Shown: positions 31,956 to 41,260, numbered from the stretch's first letter. The stretch: DNA of 51,332 bases from Desulfofundulus luciae (GCF_030813795.1 NZ_JAUSUX010000020.1:1-51332); one strand, 5' to 3'. Made by a program: numbers and translations. Notes: generated by a model not told the origin, from the letters alone.

Positions 31956-33503
31956 ATGGATGGCGTGGATTTAAAGACCCTGGATGCAGAGCTGGTGGAA
32001 AAGGAGGCACGCATAAAAAAGGGCGGGGCACCCAAATATCACCAGAGCAATGCCGGGAAGGGCAAACTCTTTGCCAGGGACAGGCTTAAACTCCTCCTGG
32101 ATCCCGGCGCCCCTTTCTGCGAGGACGGCCTGTTCGCCAATAACCTGGCGGAAGACCTCCCCGCCGACGGGGTGATCACCGGTACAGGCAAGATCCACGG
32201 GCGTACCGTTTGTGTGATGGCCAATGATTCCACGGTGAAGGCCGGTTCCTGGGGCTGGCGCACGGTGGAAAAGATCCTGCGCATCCAGGAGACGGCCATG
32301 GATATGAAGGTCCCCATGATCTACCTGGTCGACTCTGCCGGCGCCCGCATTACCGACCAGGTGGAGATGTTTCCCGGGCGGCGCGGTGCCGGAGCCATCT
32401 TTTACAACGAAGTGAAAATGTCGGGTATGGTGCCGCAGATTTGCCTGCTCTTCGGTCCCTCTGCTGCGGGTGGAGCCTATATCCCGGCTTTTTGCGACGT
32501 GGTTTTCATGGTGGAGGGCAATGCCAGCATGTACCTGGGTTCTCCACGCATGGTCGAGATGGTTATTGGGGAGAAGACCACGCTGGATGACCTGGGGGGC
32601 GCCCGCATGCACTGCACCGTCAGCGGCTGTGGGGACCTGCTCTGTAAAACGGAAACGGAAGCCATTGAAGCCTGCCGCCGCTACCTGACCTATATGCCCC
32701 AGAACTATTTAGGCCGGCCGCCTATGGCCATGGAAGAGCCTCCTTTGGAGGGACGGGAAATTGCAGATATCATACCATCCCGGGAAAGCGAACCCTTTGA
32801 CATGTACGAGCTAATTGACCGGATAATTGACCGGGGTACCTGGTTTGAAATAAAGAAACTGTTTGCCCCGGAGCTGATTACCGGCCTCTGCCGCATTGGC
32901 GGCCTGGTGGTGGGTCTGCTGGCCAATCAGCCCCGGGAAAAAGGAGGCGTGCTCTTTGTAGACTCGGCCGATAAAGGGGCCCGGTTCGTTACCCTTTGCG
33001 ACGCCTTTAACATCCCCCTGCTGTTTCTTGCCGACGTCCCGGGATTTATGGTCGGGGGATATGTGGAGCGGCAGGGCATCATCCGCCACGGGGCCAAAAT
33101 GATTTCCGCCGTTTCAGAGGCCACGGTGCCCAAAATTTCGGTCATCGTACGCAAGGCCTACGGTGCAGGCCTGTACGCCATGTGCGGCCCGGCCTTTGAA
33201 CCCGACTGTTGCCTGGCCCTCCCCAGCGCCCAGGTGGCCGTGATGGGGCCCCAGGCGGCAGTCAAGGCCGTTTACGAGAACAAGATCAATGCCCTGCCCC
33301 CGGAGGAAAGGTCGGCTTTCATCCAGCAAAAACAGCAGGAGTATCTTAAAGATGTGGACATCTACCGGCTGGCCTCGGAGCTGGTGGTGGACCATATTGT
33401 GCGGCCCGGGGATTTACGGGCGGAATTGATCGCCCGCTTCAAACTTTATGAGTCCAAAAGACAGCATTTTTCCGAGCGCAAGCACCCGGTTTATCCGGTA
33501 TAG
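31956..33503 (+). CDS. acyl-CoA carboxylase carboxyltransferase subunit
   Basis: The 515-residue biotin-dependent carboxyltransferase has the two crotonase-fold halves. Landmarks are LFARDRLKLLLDPGAPF, the acyl-CoA site YLVDSAGARITDQVEMFPGRRG, FGPSAAGGAYIPAFCD, and in the second half LFLADVPGFMVGGYVERQGIIRHGAKMI and VIVRKAYGAGLYAMCG. It moves carboxyl from carboxybiotin to an acyl-CoA (propionyl-, methylcrotonyl- or similar). Length matches PccB/MccB. Downstream hydratase and lyase favour methylcrotonyl-CoA. No biotin carboxylase or biotin carrier gene is adjacent. The start ATG has GAGGAG 8 bases upstream. Confidence 0.9.
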   Translation: MDGVDLKTLDAELVEKEARIKKGGAPKYHQSNAGKGKLFARDRLKLLLDPGAPFCEDGLFANNLAEDLPADGVITGTGKIHGRTVCVMANDSTVKAGSWGWRTVEKILRIQETAMDMKVPMIYLVDSAGARITDQVEMFPGRRGAGAIFYNEVKMSGMVPQICLLFGPSAAGGAYIPAFCDVVFMVEGNASMYLGSPRMVEMVIGEKTTLDDLGGARMHCTVSGCGDLLCKTETEAIEACRRYLTYMPQNYLGRPPMAMEEPPLEGREIADIIPSRESEPFDMYELIDRIIDRGTWFEIKKLFAPELITGLCRIGGLVVGLLANQPREKGGVLFVDSADKGARFVTLCDAFNIPLLFLADVPGFMVGGYVERQGIIRHGAKMISAVSEATVPKISVIVRKAYGAGLYAMCGPAFEPDCCLALPSAQVAVMGPQAAVKAVYENKINALPPEERSAFIQQKQQEYLKDVDIYRLASELVVDHIVRPGDLRAELIARFKLYESKRQHFSERKHPVYPV

Positions 33504-33517
33504 GGGAGGGTGGGGGA

Positions 33518-34297
33518 ATGGATTACGAAACCATTAAGGTAGAGCGGGGACAAATCGGGATCATTTCCTTTAACCGGCCCCGGGCCTTGAACGCCCTGAG
33601 CACGCAGATGGCCCGGGAACTGGTGGCGGCCCTGGAGGAGCTGGAACAGGACGACCAGGTGTTTGCGGCAGTGCTTACGGCCGAGGGGGACCGGGCGTTT
33701 TGTGTGGGGGCCGATTTAAAAGAGAGAAGGAACATGACCAGGGCAGAAATGAAGAAGCAAAGGGCCCTGTTTGTGAAGGCCTTTGAAGCAGTGGTGACGT
33801 TTTCCAAGCCCCTGGTGGCGGCCGTGAACGGCTATGCCCTGGGCGGGGGATGTGAATTCGCCCTGGGTTGCGATTTCATCATCGCCTCGGAGAAGGCGTC
33901 CTTTGGCCTGCCGGAGGTAAGCCTGGCCATTATCCCGGGTGGGGGAGGGACCCAGTTACTCCCCCGGATAATTGGACGCAATAAGGCCAAGGAGCTCATT
34001 TTTACCGGGCGGCGCATATCCGCGGCTGAGGCCTACCGGCTGGGCATGGTCAACTATGTGGTCCCGGCGGAAAACCTGATGGCCAGGACCATGGAGATTA
34101 TGCAGGAAATAGTGCAGAACGGCCCCATTGCCCTGCAGCAGGCCAAGCGGGCCATCAATTTGGGTTTGGAGCTGGATCTCCACACCGCCTTTGCCCTGGA
34201 GGCGGAGTGCTACAACGTTTGCCTGGCCACGGAAGACCGGGACGAGGGTCTGCGGGCCTTCAATGAAAAGAGAAAACCGGTGTACAGGAACAGGTAG
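33518..34297 (+). CDS. enoyl-CoA hydratase/isomerase family protein
   Basis: The 259-residue crotonase-family enzyme has the oxyanion motif FCVGADLKERR, the NGYALGGGCEFALGCDF segment and the catalytic Glu region FGLPEVSLAIIPGGGGTQLLPRIIG. These enzymes hydrate enoyl-CoAs. In this operon, between a carboxyltransferase and an HMG-CoA-lyase-like protein, 3-methylglutaconyl-CoA hydratase is a reasonable candidate. The gene starts 14 bp after the carboxyltransferase with GGGGAGGGTGGGGG as ribosome site. Confidence 0.9.
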   Translation: MDYETIKVERGQIGIISFNRPRALNALSTQMARELVAALEELEQDDQVFAAVLTAEGDRAFCVGADLKERRNMTRAEMKKQRALFVKAFEAVVTFSKPLVAAVNGYALGGGCEFALGCDFIIASEKASFGLPEVSLAIIPGGGGTQLLPRIIGRNKAKELIFTGRRISAAEAYRLGMVNYVVPAENLMARTMEIMQEIVQNGPIALQQAKRAINLGLELDLHTAFALEAECYNVCLATEDRDEGLRAFNEKRKPVYRNR

Positions 34298-34426
34298 CCG
34301 GCCAAAGGGCGGCTGAAGGGGTTAGATTCACTAAAACCCTTGCGGCAGGGGTGCCGTAATGCCGGCGCGAAGCATCGGGCAAGAACGGCGCAGCATCCGA
34401 CAGGTTTAAGTGAGGGAGGAACTGGT

Positions 34427-35446
34427 ATGGCGGAGTTAAAATATCCTAAAAAGGTGGTTCTGGGCGAAATCACCGTGCGGGACGGCTTCCAGCACGAAGA
34501 AAAGTTCATCCCCACCCTGGCCAAACTGTGGGTGCTGGAGGAATTGATTCTGGCCGGTTTCAAACGCCTGGAGGTGACCAATTTCGGCAACCCCCGGGGA
34601 ATGCCCCAGTTTGCCGATGCGGAGGAGCTTTTCAAGCTCATCCGCACCAGCAAGAAGGTGCAGGATAAACTGCCCGGGGTGGAACTGACGGCCGTAACCA
34701 TCCGGGAAAGGGCGGTGGACCGGGCCATTCGCGCCCGGCAGGAAGGTTACGGCCCGGACCGCATCCTGATGATGGTGTCCACTTCCGAGTCCCACCAGAT
34801 TAAGAACTCCGGCCTGGACCATAAGGCCTACTGGGCGGAAGTGGAACGCTGCATTAAAAAAGCCCACGCTGCGGGGATGAAATTCAACGGCACCGTGAGC
34901 ACCATCTGGGGATGTCCCATTGAAGGGCCCACGGACATGAAGGCAGCCCTGGAGGTAACCAGGCGCTTTCTGGAGCTGGGGGCCGACGATATCGAGCATG
35001 CGGACCATGACGGTTCCGCCCCGCCCAACAGGGTGTACGAGTATTTTTCCATGGTCCTGGATGCTTTTCCTAACCCGGACCTGCACATCGCCCACTTCCA
35101 TGTGACCCGGGGCTGGGGGCTGGCCAATGTCCTGGCCGCCCTGCTGGCCGGCATCAACCATTTTGAAAGTACCATGGGCGGTATCGGCGGCCAGCCGGCC
35201 AACTTTGTCGACGGCGTTCCCGTCGCCGGTACCGGTTCATATTATTACCAGGACCCCAACATTGTGGGCCTGGTCTGCACCGAGGATATGGTGGTGATGA
35301 TGGACGAGATGGGCATCGACACGGGGGTTGATGTGGACCGGGTGCTGGAAATCGGGCGTATGGTGGAAAAAATTGTCGGCAGGCGACTGCGCAGCGAATG
35401 CGTCCGTACCGGCCGCATTCCCAAAGGGCCCACGGGTCATAAGTAG
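34427..35446 (+). CDS. HMG-CoA lyase-like protein
   Basis: This 339-residue HMGL-like TIM barrel begins with the catalytic motif EITVRDGFQHEEKFIP and has VEVTNF-like strand FKRLEVTNFGNPRGMP, metal ligands H-F-H in AHFHVTRGWGLANVLAAL, and NHFESTMGGIGGQPANFVDG, the HMGL signature region. HMG-CoA lyase splits HMG-CoA to acetyl-CoA and acetoacetate, the last step of leucine breakdown. ATG 34427 is used because GGGAGG lies 7 bases upstream. The usual HDTYG is HVTRG here, so a related condensing or cleaving activity cannot be excluded. Confidence 0.85.
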   Translation: MAELKYPKKVVLGEITVRDGFQHEEKFIPTLAKLWVLEELILAGFKRLEVTNFGNPRGMPQFADAEELFKLIRTSKKVQDKLPGVELTAVTIRERAVDRAIRARQEGYGPDRILMMVSTSESHQIKNSGLDHKAYWAEVERCIKKAHAAGMKFNGTVSTIWGCPIEGPTDMKAALEVTRRFLELGADDIEHADHDGSAPPNRVYEYFSMVLDAFPNPDLHIAHFHVTRGWGLANVLAALLAGINHFESTMGGIGGQPANFVDGVPVAGTGSYYYQDPNIVGLVCTEDMVVMMDEMGIDTGVDVDRVLEIGRMVEKIVGRRLRSECVRTGRIPKGPTGHK

Positions 35447-35468
35447 ACGACGGGATCTGGAATTATTA

Positions 35469-35507
35469 AGACCCCTCGCGCCGGGCAGGCGGAAGGGGTC
35501 TTTTTTA
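35469..35507 (+). terminator. terminator of the carboxylase operon
   Basis: AGACCCCT (35469-35476) pairs with AGGGGTCT (35494-35501), followed by a T run. Confidence 0.9.
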
Positions 35508-35594
35508 TCCCATGTATTTTACGTCAAAAGGAAACGGGTGGTCCTACGGCGAATGTCTAAATCATGAACATCCTGAGAAGGGAGGAATCAGGAT

Positions 35595-36224
35595 ATGGCC
35601 GAGGGTAAAAAGACCAGAAAGATTGCCATTCTTGGTGGTCCGGGTACGGGTAAGACAACGTTGTGCAAACAGTTAGATGTGGATTACAGCATGGCCGGAT
35701 ATATCAGTGACGTATGCCTTGAATTTGCCCGCTCATACATTGCCTGGTACGGGGTACCCAGGAGCATTTTTGAACAGTTTCTACTCTACGAAGGGCAAAA
35801 GCGCCGGGAAGAGGAGCTTTCCTACTGCGACATTATTTTCTGCGACAACGCCACCATTTTGAATTACGTGTACGGCCTGTTGAGCTGCGATTTCAAAAAC
35901 CCGAAGGAAGTTTACGCCTTGATGAAACTGTACGAGTGGGCCATGCGCGACCTGCCCGAGTACGACATCTTTTACGTGCCCCGGGAGTTTGATGTGGAAA
36001 AAGACGGCATCAGGTACCAGGACAGTGATTTTGCCGTGGTCGTGGATGCCAAGATAAAAAATTTCCTGGACATCATGAATGTACCCTACACCATAGTAAG
36101 AGGGGACCTGGAAACCAGGGTAAAGACGGTTAAGGAAAAAATCGGTTTTGTGGAAAAGCGCAAGCGCTGTGCTGCCATCCACGAGGTGGCTTTACGGAAC
36201 GAAAATGGAAGCTGCCCGGTTTAA
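35595..36224 (+). CDS. P-loop ATPase/kinase-like protein (AAA_28 type)
   Basis: The 209-residue protein begins with a Walker A motif, AILGGPGTGKTTLCKQL, has the acidic Walker B-like FCDNATILNYVYG, and shows the layout of the AAA_28/NadR-kinase-like P-loop family (EFARSYIAWYGVP, then YDIFYVPREFDVEKDGIRYQDSDF). The function is unknown; related domains phosphorylate small molecules or bind GTP. The ATG has GGGAGGA upstream. A 53-bp piece of this gene, with a stop codon, recurs at 46050-46102. Confidence 0.75.
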   Translation: MAEGKKTRKIAILGGPGTGKTTLCKQLDVDYSMAGYISDVCLEFARSYIAWYGVPRSIFEQFLLYEGQKRREEELSYCDIIFCDNATILNYVYGLLSCDFKNPKEVYALMKLYEWAMRDLPEYDIFYVPREFDVEKDGIRYQDSDFAVVVDAKIKNFLDIMNVPYTIVRGDLETRVKTVKEKIGFVEKRKRCAAIHEVALRNENGSCPV

Positions 36225-36268
36225 TGGCCCGGGTGTGGTGCCACCTCGAAAAAGGCACGTGATTTGGA

Positions 36269-38356
36269 TTATCGTTTGCCGGCTTGAGCCCGCGTGGCAT
36301 TGAGGATGGCCAGCAGGGCGACCCCCACGTCGGCAAAGACGGCCTCCCAGATGGTGGCCAGCCCCAGGGTTCCAAGGCCAAGGAAGAACGCTTTCATGCC
36401 CAGGGCCAGGATGATGTTTTGTTTGACAATTGTCCTGGTGTGACGGGCAATTTCCATGGCCGTGGCCAGTTTGGAGGGAGCATCCTCCATGAGCACCACG
36501 TCGGCGGCTTCAATGGCCGCATCGGAACCCAGCCCGCCCATGGCCACTCCCACATCGGCCCTGGCAATAACGGGGGCATCGTTGATACCATCACCGACAA
36601 AGGCCAGCTTCTGCCGGGCAGGCAGGTTGGCCTTGAGTTCTTCCACCCGTTGCACCTTGTCCTCCGGCAGGAGTTGGGCGTAATACTGATCCATGCCCAG
36701 CGTTTCGGCCACCCGGCGGGCAGTCCTTTCCTCATCGCCAGTTAACATAATCACGTTCTTTACTCCCAGGGCTTTCAACCTGGCAATGGCCTGGCGGGCA
36801 TCGGGTTTAATTTCGTCGTTGATGACGATGTACCCGGCAAGGGTTTTATCAATGGCTACAAATACCGTATTGTCTTCTACGTAAGATATGCCATGGGAGA
36901 TCCCCTCCCGGTTTAGTAGGCGGTCCCCCCCGACCAGAACATTTTTGCCCGTGACCCGGGCCGTAATCCCGTGCCCCGGGATTTCCCGGTAGTCGCTCAC
37001 CCTGTCCGGGGGAATTTCCCGCCCCCAGGCCTGCTGGATGGACTGGGCTACGGGGTGGGTGGAGTAGGCTTCGGCCGCCGCAGCATAAGCCAGCACTTCC
37101 TCCGGTTGAAAGCCGTTTTGAGCTACCACCCGGCTGACCCGGAAAACCCCCCGGGTGAGGGTTCCCGTTTTATCAAAGACCACCGTATGCAGGTTGGCCA
37201 GTGCGTCCAGGTAATTGGCCCCCTTGACCAGAATGCCCTGGCGGGAAGCCCGGCCGATGCCGCCAAAATAGGACAGGGGTATGGAAATGACCAGCGCACA
37301 CGGGCAGGAAATGACCAGGAAAATCAGTGCCCGGTAGAGCCATTGGGACAGGGTGGCACCGGGAACCACCAGCGGGGGTATAAAGGCCAGCGCAAGGGCT
37401 CCCAGCACCACTGCCGGGGTATAGTAGCGGGCAAAGGTGGTAATGAACTTTTCTACGGGGGCCTTTCTGGCCGCGGCATTTTCCACCAGTTCCAGGATCC
37501 GGGCTACGGAGGAGTCCTTAAAAGGCCTGGTTACCTTTACGGTCAGAAGGCCCTGGCCGTTGATCATGCCGGCCAGGACTCTTTCTCCCCTTTCCACCTT
37601 GCGTGGTACGGATTCTCCCGTCAGCGCCGAGGTATCTACGAAGGATACTCCCTCCAGAACCTCGCCATCCAGGGGCACCCTTTCGCCCGGGCGGACCACA
37701 ATGATCTGGCCTGTTACCACTTCCTCCGGTTTTACCTGCCTGGTTTCGCCGTTCACCAGCAAATTGGCGTAGTGGGGACGGATATCCAGAAGGGTGGCTA
37801 TCGAGCGACGGGATCGATTAACGGCCCTTTCCTGGAAGTACTCTCCGATGGAATAAAAAAGCATTACCGCTACCGCTTCGGGCAACTGGTGAATGGCTAT
37901 GGCTCCGAGGGTGGCCAGGCTCATGAGGAAATTCTCGTCAAAAACTTTTCCGCGTCCGAGATTTTTCAGGGCTTGCCAGAGGATTTCCCTGCCCACCAGC
38001 AGGTAGGCGGTAAGCAGGACCAGGTACTCGGCCCAGGAGTAAGGGGTCTGGTGCAGAGGTTCCTGGAAGAGAAAGCCAACAACCAGAAGGACGCCCGAGA
38101 TGACGGTTATGAGAAGGTTTCTTTTACCGTTTGTATTTTCTCCTGCCTGTTTAGCTTCACTGGATTTCACCAGCTTTACTTCGGGTTTAACGCGGTAAAT
38201 AGCCTCCTGGGCCCGCCCCGCCAGCTCCGGGGGCAGGTCCAGGGTGCGGTTGGCAAAGTTGATGGCAGCATGTTCCAACCCCTTAATCTGTTGCAATTCT
38301 TGCTCTATTTGGGCTACGCAATTTGGGCAGTCCAGACCAACCAGGGTGTAGCGCAT
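36269..38356 (-). CDS. heavy-metal P1B-type ATPase (zinc/cadmium exporter type)
   Basis: The 695-residue protein pumps divalent metal out of the cell. An N-terminal metal domain carries GLDCPNC (residues 8-14). Then come membrane helices, the phosphatase motif (TGESVPRKVE), the CPC ion site VISCPCALVIS, the phosphorylation motif DKTGTLTRG and GDGINDAPVIARADVG. The CPC plus later Lys/Asp pattern points to the ZntA/CadA type rather than copper. ATG 38356 follows AAAGGAG by 7 bases, after a short in-frame overlap with the ArsR stop. It lies directly downstream of the ArsR regulator, 13 bp apart. Confidence 0.93.
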   Translation of the reverse strand: MRYTLVGLDCPNCVAQIEQELQQIKGLEHAAINFANRTLDLPPELAGRAQEAIYRVKPEVKLVKSSEAKQAGENTNGKRNLLITVISGVLLVVGFLFQEPLHQTPYSWAEYLVLLTAYLLVGREILWQALKNLGRGKVFDENFLMSLATLGAIAIHQLPEAVAVMLFYSIGEYFQERAVNRSRRSIATLLDIRPHYANLLVNGETRQVKPEEVVTGQIIVVRPGERVPLDGEVLEGVSFVDTSALTGESVPRKVERGERVLAGMINGQGLLTVKVTRPFKDSSVARILELVENAAARKAPVEKFITTFARYYTPAVVLGALALAFIPPLVVPGATLSQWLYRALIFLVISCPCALVISIPLSYFGGIGRASRQGILVKGANYLDALANLHTVVFDKTGTLTRGVFRVSRVVAQNGFQPEEVLAYAAAAEAYSTHPVAQSIQQAWGREIPPDRVSDYREIPGHGITARVTGKNVLVGGDRLLNREGISHGISYVEDNTVFVAIDKTLAGYIVINDEIKPDARQAIARLKALGVKNVIMLTGDEERTARRVAETLGMDQYYAQLLPEDKVQRVEELKANLPARQKLAFVGDGINDAPVIARADVGVAMGGLGSDAAIEAADVVLMEDAPSKLATAMEIARHTRTIVKQNIILALGMKAFFLGLGTLGLATIWEAVFADVGVALLAILNATRAQAGKR

Positions 38357-38369
38357 GGACATACTCCTT

Positions 38370-38684
38370 TCACCGCTCTTCCGCAAAGTGCGCCTGGGCT
38401 TCCCGGATCAGGTTGACGATATGGTCGTCATCCAGGGAATAATAGACCATTTTCCCTTCCCGGCGGTACTTCACCAGGCGCATTGCCTTCAGCAGCCGGA
38501 GGTGGTGGGAAACGGCAGGTAAACTCATTTCCAGGATTTCCGCCAGATCGCATACACAAAGTTCCCTGTAGGACAGGAGGTAGAGGATCTTGGTGCGGGT
38601 TTCGTCTCCCAGCACCTTAAAAAGTTCGGACAAACCGGCTACTTCCAGCACTTTGTCCTTGAGATCTTCGATTGCGGTGGACAC
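38370..38684 (-). CDS. ArsR/SmtB-family metal-responsive repressor
   Basis: The 104-residue winged-helix protein has ELCVCDLAEILEMSLPAVSHHLRLL, with the alpha3 metal motif CVCDLA as in CadC and the DNA-recognition helix. The C-terminal helix DDDHIVNLIREAQAHFAEE has the D-x-H...H-x2-E pattern of alpha5 zinc sites (SmtB/CzrA). Metal binding would release it from DNA. It sits before the metal ATPase gene and downstream of a promoter overlapped by an inverted repeat. The GTG start has no clear ribosome site, so a later in-frame GTG is possible. Confidence 0.92.
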   Translation of the reverse strand: MSTAIEDLKDKVLEVAGLSELFKVLGDETRTKILYLLSYRELCVCDLAEILEMSLPAVSHHLRLLKAMRLVKYRREGKMVYYSLDDDHIVNLIREAQAHFAEER

Positions 38685-38767
38685 ACAAAAGGTGTCACAG
38701 ACGTCGTTATTGGGAAAATATCTGGTCGTATGAAATACCCCCCTTATCCATCATTAAAAGATTAAGC

Positions 38768-38784
38768 AATTACTTAAGTGAATT
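38768..38784. promoter_or_regulatory. probable ArsR operator
   Basis: AATTACTTAAGTGAATT is an imperfect palindrome centred on CTTAAG. It overlaps the -10 region and the likely transcription start of the arsR-ATPase operon, a normal position for an autorepressing ArsR protein. Confidence 0.6.
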
Positions 38785-38810
38785 ATATTTTACCAATCAC
38801 TATTTGTCAA
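38782..38810 (-). promoter_or_regulatory. sigma-A promoter of the metal-efflux operon
   Basis: On the minus strand TTGACA (38810-38805) and TATAAT (38787-38782) are perfect consensus with a 17-base spacer. Confidence 0.92.
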
Positions 38811-38942
38811 GCTGCTAAAATGTTGCCAGCATGAAACCGGTCCGTTTGGTCCCGGAGGGGGTATGTTAGCCGGTTGTTGCTCCCCGTGCCCGGGCTGGAG
38901 TAAAATGGAGGTGTTCGGTGGAAAGGAGATGATCTGACGGAC

Positions 38943-40319
38943 ATGTTTGAAGCTTTGTACCTGCTGGCAGGGTTAACTGCCGGGGTGCTGGCCGGCTGGC
39001 TTTTGGCCGGCATCCGTATACGGGCCCTGTCGGCTGAGGTTGTGGCCGTCCGGAGCAAGGCGATGGCGGCGGAAGGCATTAATGCCGAACTGCGCCAGCA
39101 GCTAAACCAGGTGCAACAGGAATTAAATGATCTCCGCCTGCAGGTGGTCCGGGAACACCAGGCCCGGGTTAGGGCGGAAACTTCCCTGGAAGAGGCCAGA
39201 AATAGCCTTGCCGAGCAGAAAAAACTCCTTGCCGAAGCCACCCAGCGCCTTACCGATACCTTTAAAGCCCTTTCTGCCGAAGCATTAAAAAGCAACAATC
39301 AGGCTTTCATTGCCCTGGCCCGCCAGGTACTGGAAGGCGTTGTTGTGGAAGCCCGGGGCGATCTCCAGAAGCGGCAGGAAGCTATCGATGCCCTTATTAA
39401 GCCCCTGAAGGAGGAGCTCGCCCGGTATGAGGCCCAGGTGCGGGCTATGGAAAATGCCCGCCAGGAAGCTTATGGAAGCTTAAAAAGGCAGCTGCAGGAG
39501 CTCAGCCAGACCCAGCAGTTGCTGCACAGGGAGACGAGCAACCTGGTAAATGCCTTAAAAGCTCCCCAGGTGCGGGGGAGATGGGGGGAAATAACCCTGC
39601 GCCGGGTGGTGGAAGTGGCGGGCATGTCCCCGTACTGCGACTTTGTGGAACAGGTATCGGTGGAGACGGAGGGGGGGCGGCTGCGTCCCGACCTGGTGGT
39701 AAAGCTTCCGGGGGGCAGGACGGTGGTGGTGGATGCAAAGGTCCCGTTAAAGGCCTATATGGAAGCCACCGAGTCTGCCGATGAAAACGCGTGGCGCCAG
39801 GCCATGCAAAGGCATGCCCAGGCCGTGCGGGCGCACATGCAGTCCCTGGGTTCCAAGGCCTACTGGAGCCAGTTTACGCCCGGCCCGGATTTCGTAGTCC
39901 TTTTCCTACCGGGGGAGTCCTTTTTCAGCGCCGCCGTGGAGCAGGACCGGCGGTTGATTGAAGATGCCCTGGCCAGCCGGGTGCTGCTGGCCACTCCCAC
40001 CACTTTAATTGCCCTTTTGCGTACTGTGGCCTTGAGCTGGCAACAGCATCAAATGGCCGAAAACGCCCGGCAAATTGCCGAAGCGGGCATGGAGCTCTAC
40101 GAGCGGGTGTGCAAGTTTGCCGGACACCTGGCTAAAATAAAAGATGGCCTGCAGAAGGCCACTCAATCCTTTAACAATGCCGTCGGTTCCTGGGAGAGCC
40201 GGGTGGTGCCGGGGGCCAGGCGCTTAAAAGAGCTGGGGGCCGCCATGCCGGGTAAGGAACTTTTACCCTTAAGCCAGGTGGAAATCGCGCTGCGGGAATT
40301 GCCCCCGGAGCGGGAGTAG
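38943..40319 (+). CDS. rmuC: RmuC-family protein
   Basis: The 458-residue protein has an N-terminal membrane helix (LYLLAGLTAGVLAGWLLAG), a long coiled coil (about residues 25-190) and a PD-(D/E)XK-like core: GRWGEITLRRVVEVAGM, RLRPDLVVKLPGGRTVVVDAKVPLKAY. RmuC limits recombination of inverted repeats in E. coli and its core is nuclease-like. AAAGGAG lies 13-19 bases before the ATG, slightly far, so the start could be a little different. The gene is monocistronic. Confidence 0.92.
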   Translation: MFEALYLLAGLTAGVLAGWLLAGIRIRALSAEVVAVRSKAMAAEGINAELRQQLNQVQQELNDLRLQVVREHQARVRAETSLEEARNSLAEQKKLLAEATQRLTDTFKALSAEALKSNNQAFIALARQVLEGVVVEARGDLQKRQEAIDALIKPLKEELARYEAQVRAMENARQEAYGSLKRQLQELSQTQQLLHRETSNLVNALKAPQVRGRWGEITLRRVVEVAGMSPYCDFVEQVSVETEGGRLRPDLVVKLPGGRTVVVDAKVPLKAYMEATESADENAWRQAMQRHAQAVRAHMQSLGSKAYWSQFTPGPDFVVLFLPGESFFSAAVEQDRRLIEDALASRVLLATPTTLIALLRTVALSWQQHQMAENARQIAEAGMELYERVCKFAGHLAKIKDGLQKATQSFNNAVGSWESRVVPGARRLKELGAAMPGKELLPLSQVEIALRELPPERE

Positions 40320-40407
40320 GGCGTGAAGGGCAGCCGTGCTTGAATTCCTGCGGGGTGCCGTCCCGGAAAAAAACCCGGCAGGGCGGGGTCGGGACTATGT
40401 TCCCAGG

Positions 40408-40728
40408 TTATTGCGGGAAAGCCATCCCCTCTTTTGATTCCCTTTCCGCGTGACCCAACAGGTAAAGAAATGCGAATGCGGGTATCTTAACTATAGGCGT
40501 GCTGGTTTTAAAAGGCAAAACTCCGTAATCATCTGCATTCCTGGTAACAAGCACGGCTCCCAGAGTGTCTGTCGAATCCGCAAGTTCAACTATTGCATCG
40601 TTCTTCTTTAAAGAAGTGTCTTCCCTGTACTTAACCTCTATCAAAATCCTGCCCTTCGGAAAGGCAACAACTATGTCTACCTCCTTGTTTCCCCCTTTGC
40701 CCCGGTAGTACCCGATTGTAAAGTATAA
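40408..40728 (-). pseudogene. truncated ATPase C-terminus (DUF4143-like nuclease fold)
   Basis: The open frame upstream of the first Met continues to about 40728 and reads IGYYRGKGGNKEVDIVVAFP then KGRILIEVKYRED, followed by SKEGMAFPQ at the end. This is the conserved C-terminal restriction-like fold of AAA+ATPase/DUF4143 proteins (V-D-x-V and I-E-V-K-Y). The ATPase and start are missing, and the sequence breaks abruptly near 40730, so only a fragment remains. Confidence 0.75.
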
Positions 40729-40878
40729 TTTATATTATGACCATTTGTAAGGCAGGTAAGCCGGTAGGTAGGTAGTTTTTTCGAGGGTCGGGCGTCCCTT
40801 TTCCGGAGTACCCGGCTTTTTATTGGTGGACGGAAACGGAGCGGCCCGCCCCTTCTCCGGGACAGGCCGCCGAAGCGG

Positions 40879-41103
40879 TTGGCCGGGCGCTGGGGTATGC
40901 AGGGAAAAAGCTGGAGCGTGCCGGGAATTTTTGAATATGGTTACATAGTGTTGAACCGGATCAGCAATTCCCTTTCCAGGCGGAGCATTAACGAATGGCT
41001 CAAAGAAGTGTACCAGTCAGACTTTGACGCTCTGGAATTGCATTACCTCTACCGTGACCTGGACTTCCGGCCGAATGCAGGGATCCCGCCTTTAACCTGC
41101 TAA
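40879..41103 (+). pseudogene. transposase N-terminal remnant (IS1634/IS4-like)
   Basis: A 74-residue frame with VLNRISNSLSRRSINEWL and ALELHYLYRDLDF matches the pattern of the N-terminal part of IS1634/IS4-type transposases (LNR, S, W, LY-LDF). It ends quickly after RDLDFRP, so it is a truncated relic. Upstream, 40735-40878 has only a possible terminator-like pairing (AAGCCGG with CCGGCTT). Confidence 0.55.
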
Positions 41104-41260
41104 ACATACCGGCAAAATAGCGGTTTCGTGAATGGGGGTATAGGGGTATAAATAATTATCCAAAACAGGTATTGCCAACCAATACCACCTGATATAAACT
41201 GATGTCAGGTTATGTTTTATTCTCCCGTGAGCTTCCAGGGGACTATTACTTTACAAGATA

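Noticed and set aside
36971-38416. Long open frame (481 residues) on the plus strand opposite the metal ATPase
   Set aside because: It is a GC-rich shadow of the P-type ATPase, low in normal protein features, and the minus-strand gene has all P-type ATPase motifs.
40735-40878. Riboswitch or regulatory RNA between two relics
   Set aside because: Only a long-range terminator-like pairing is seen and no conserved riboswitch core; the flanks are pseudogenes.
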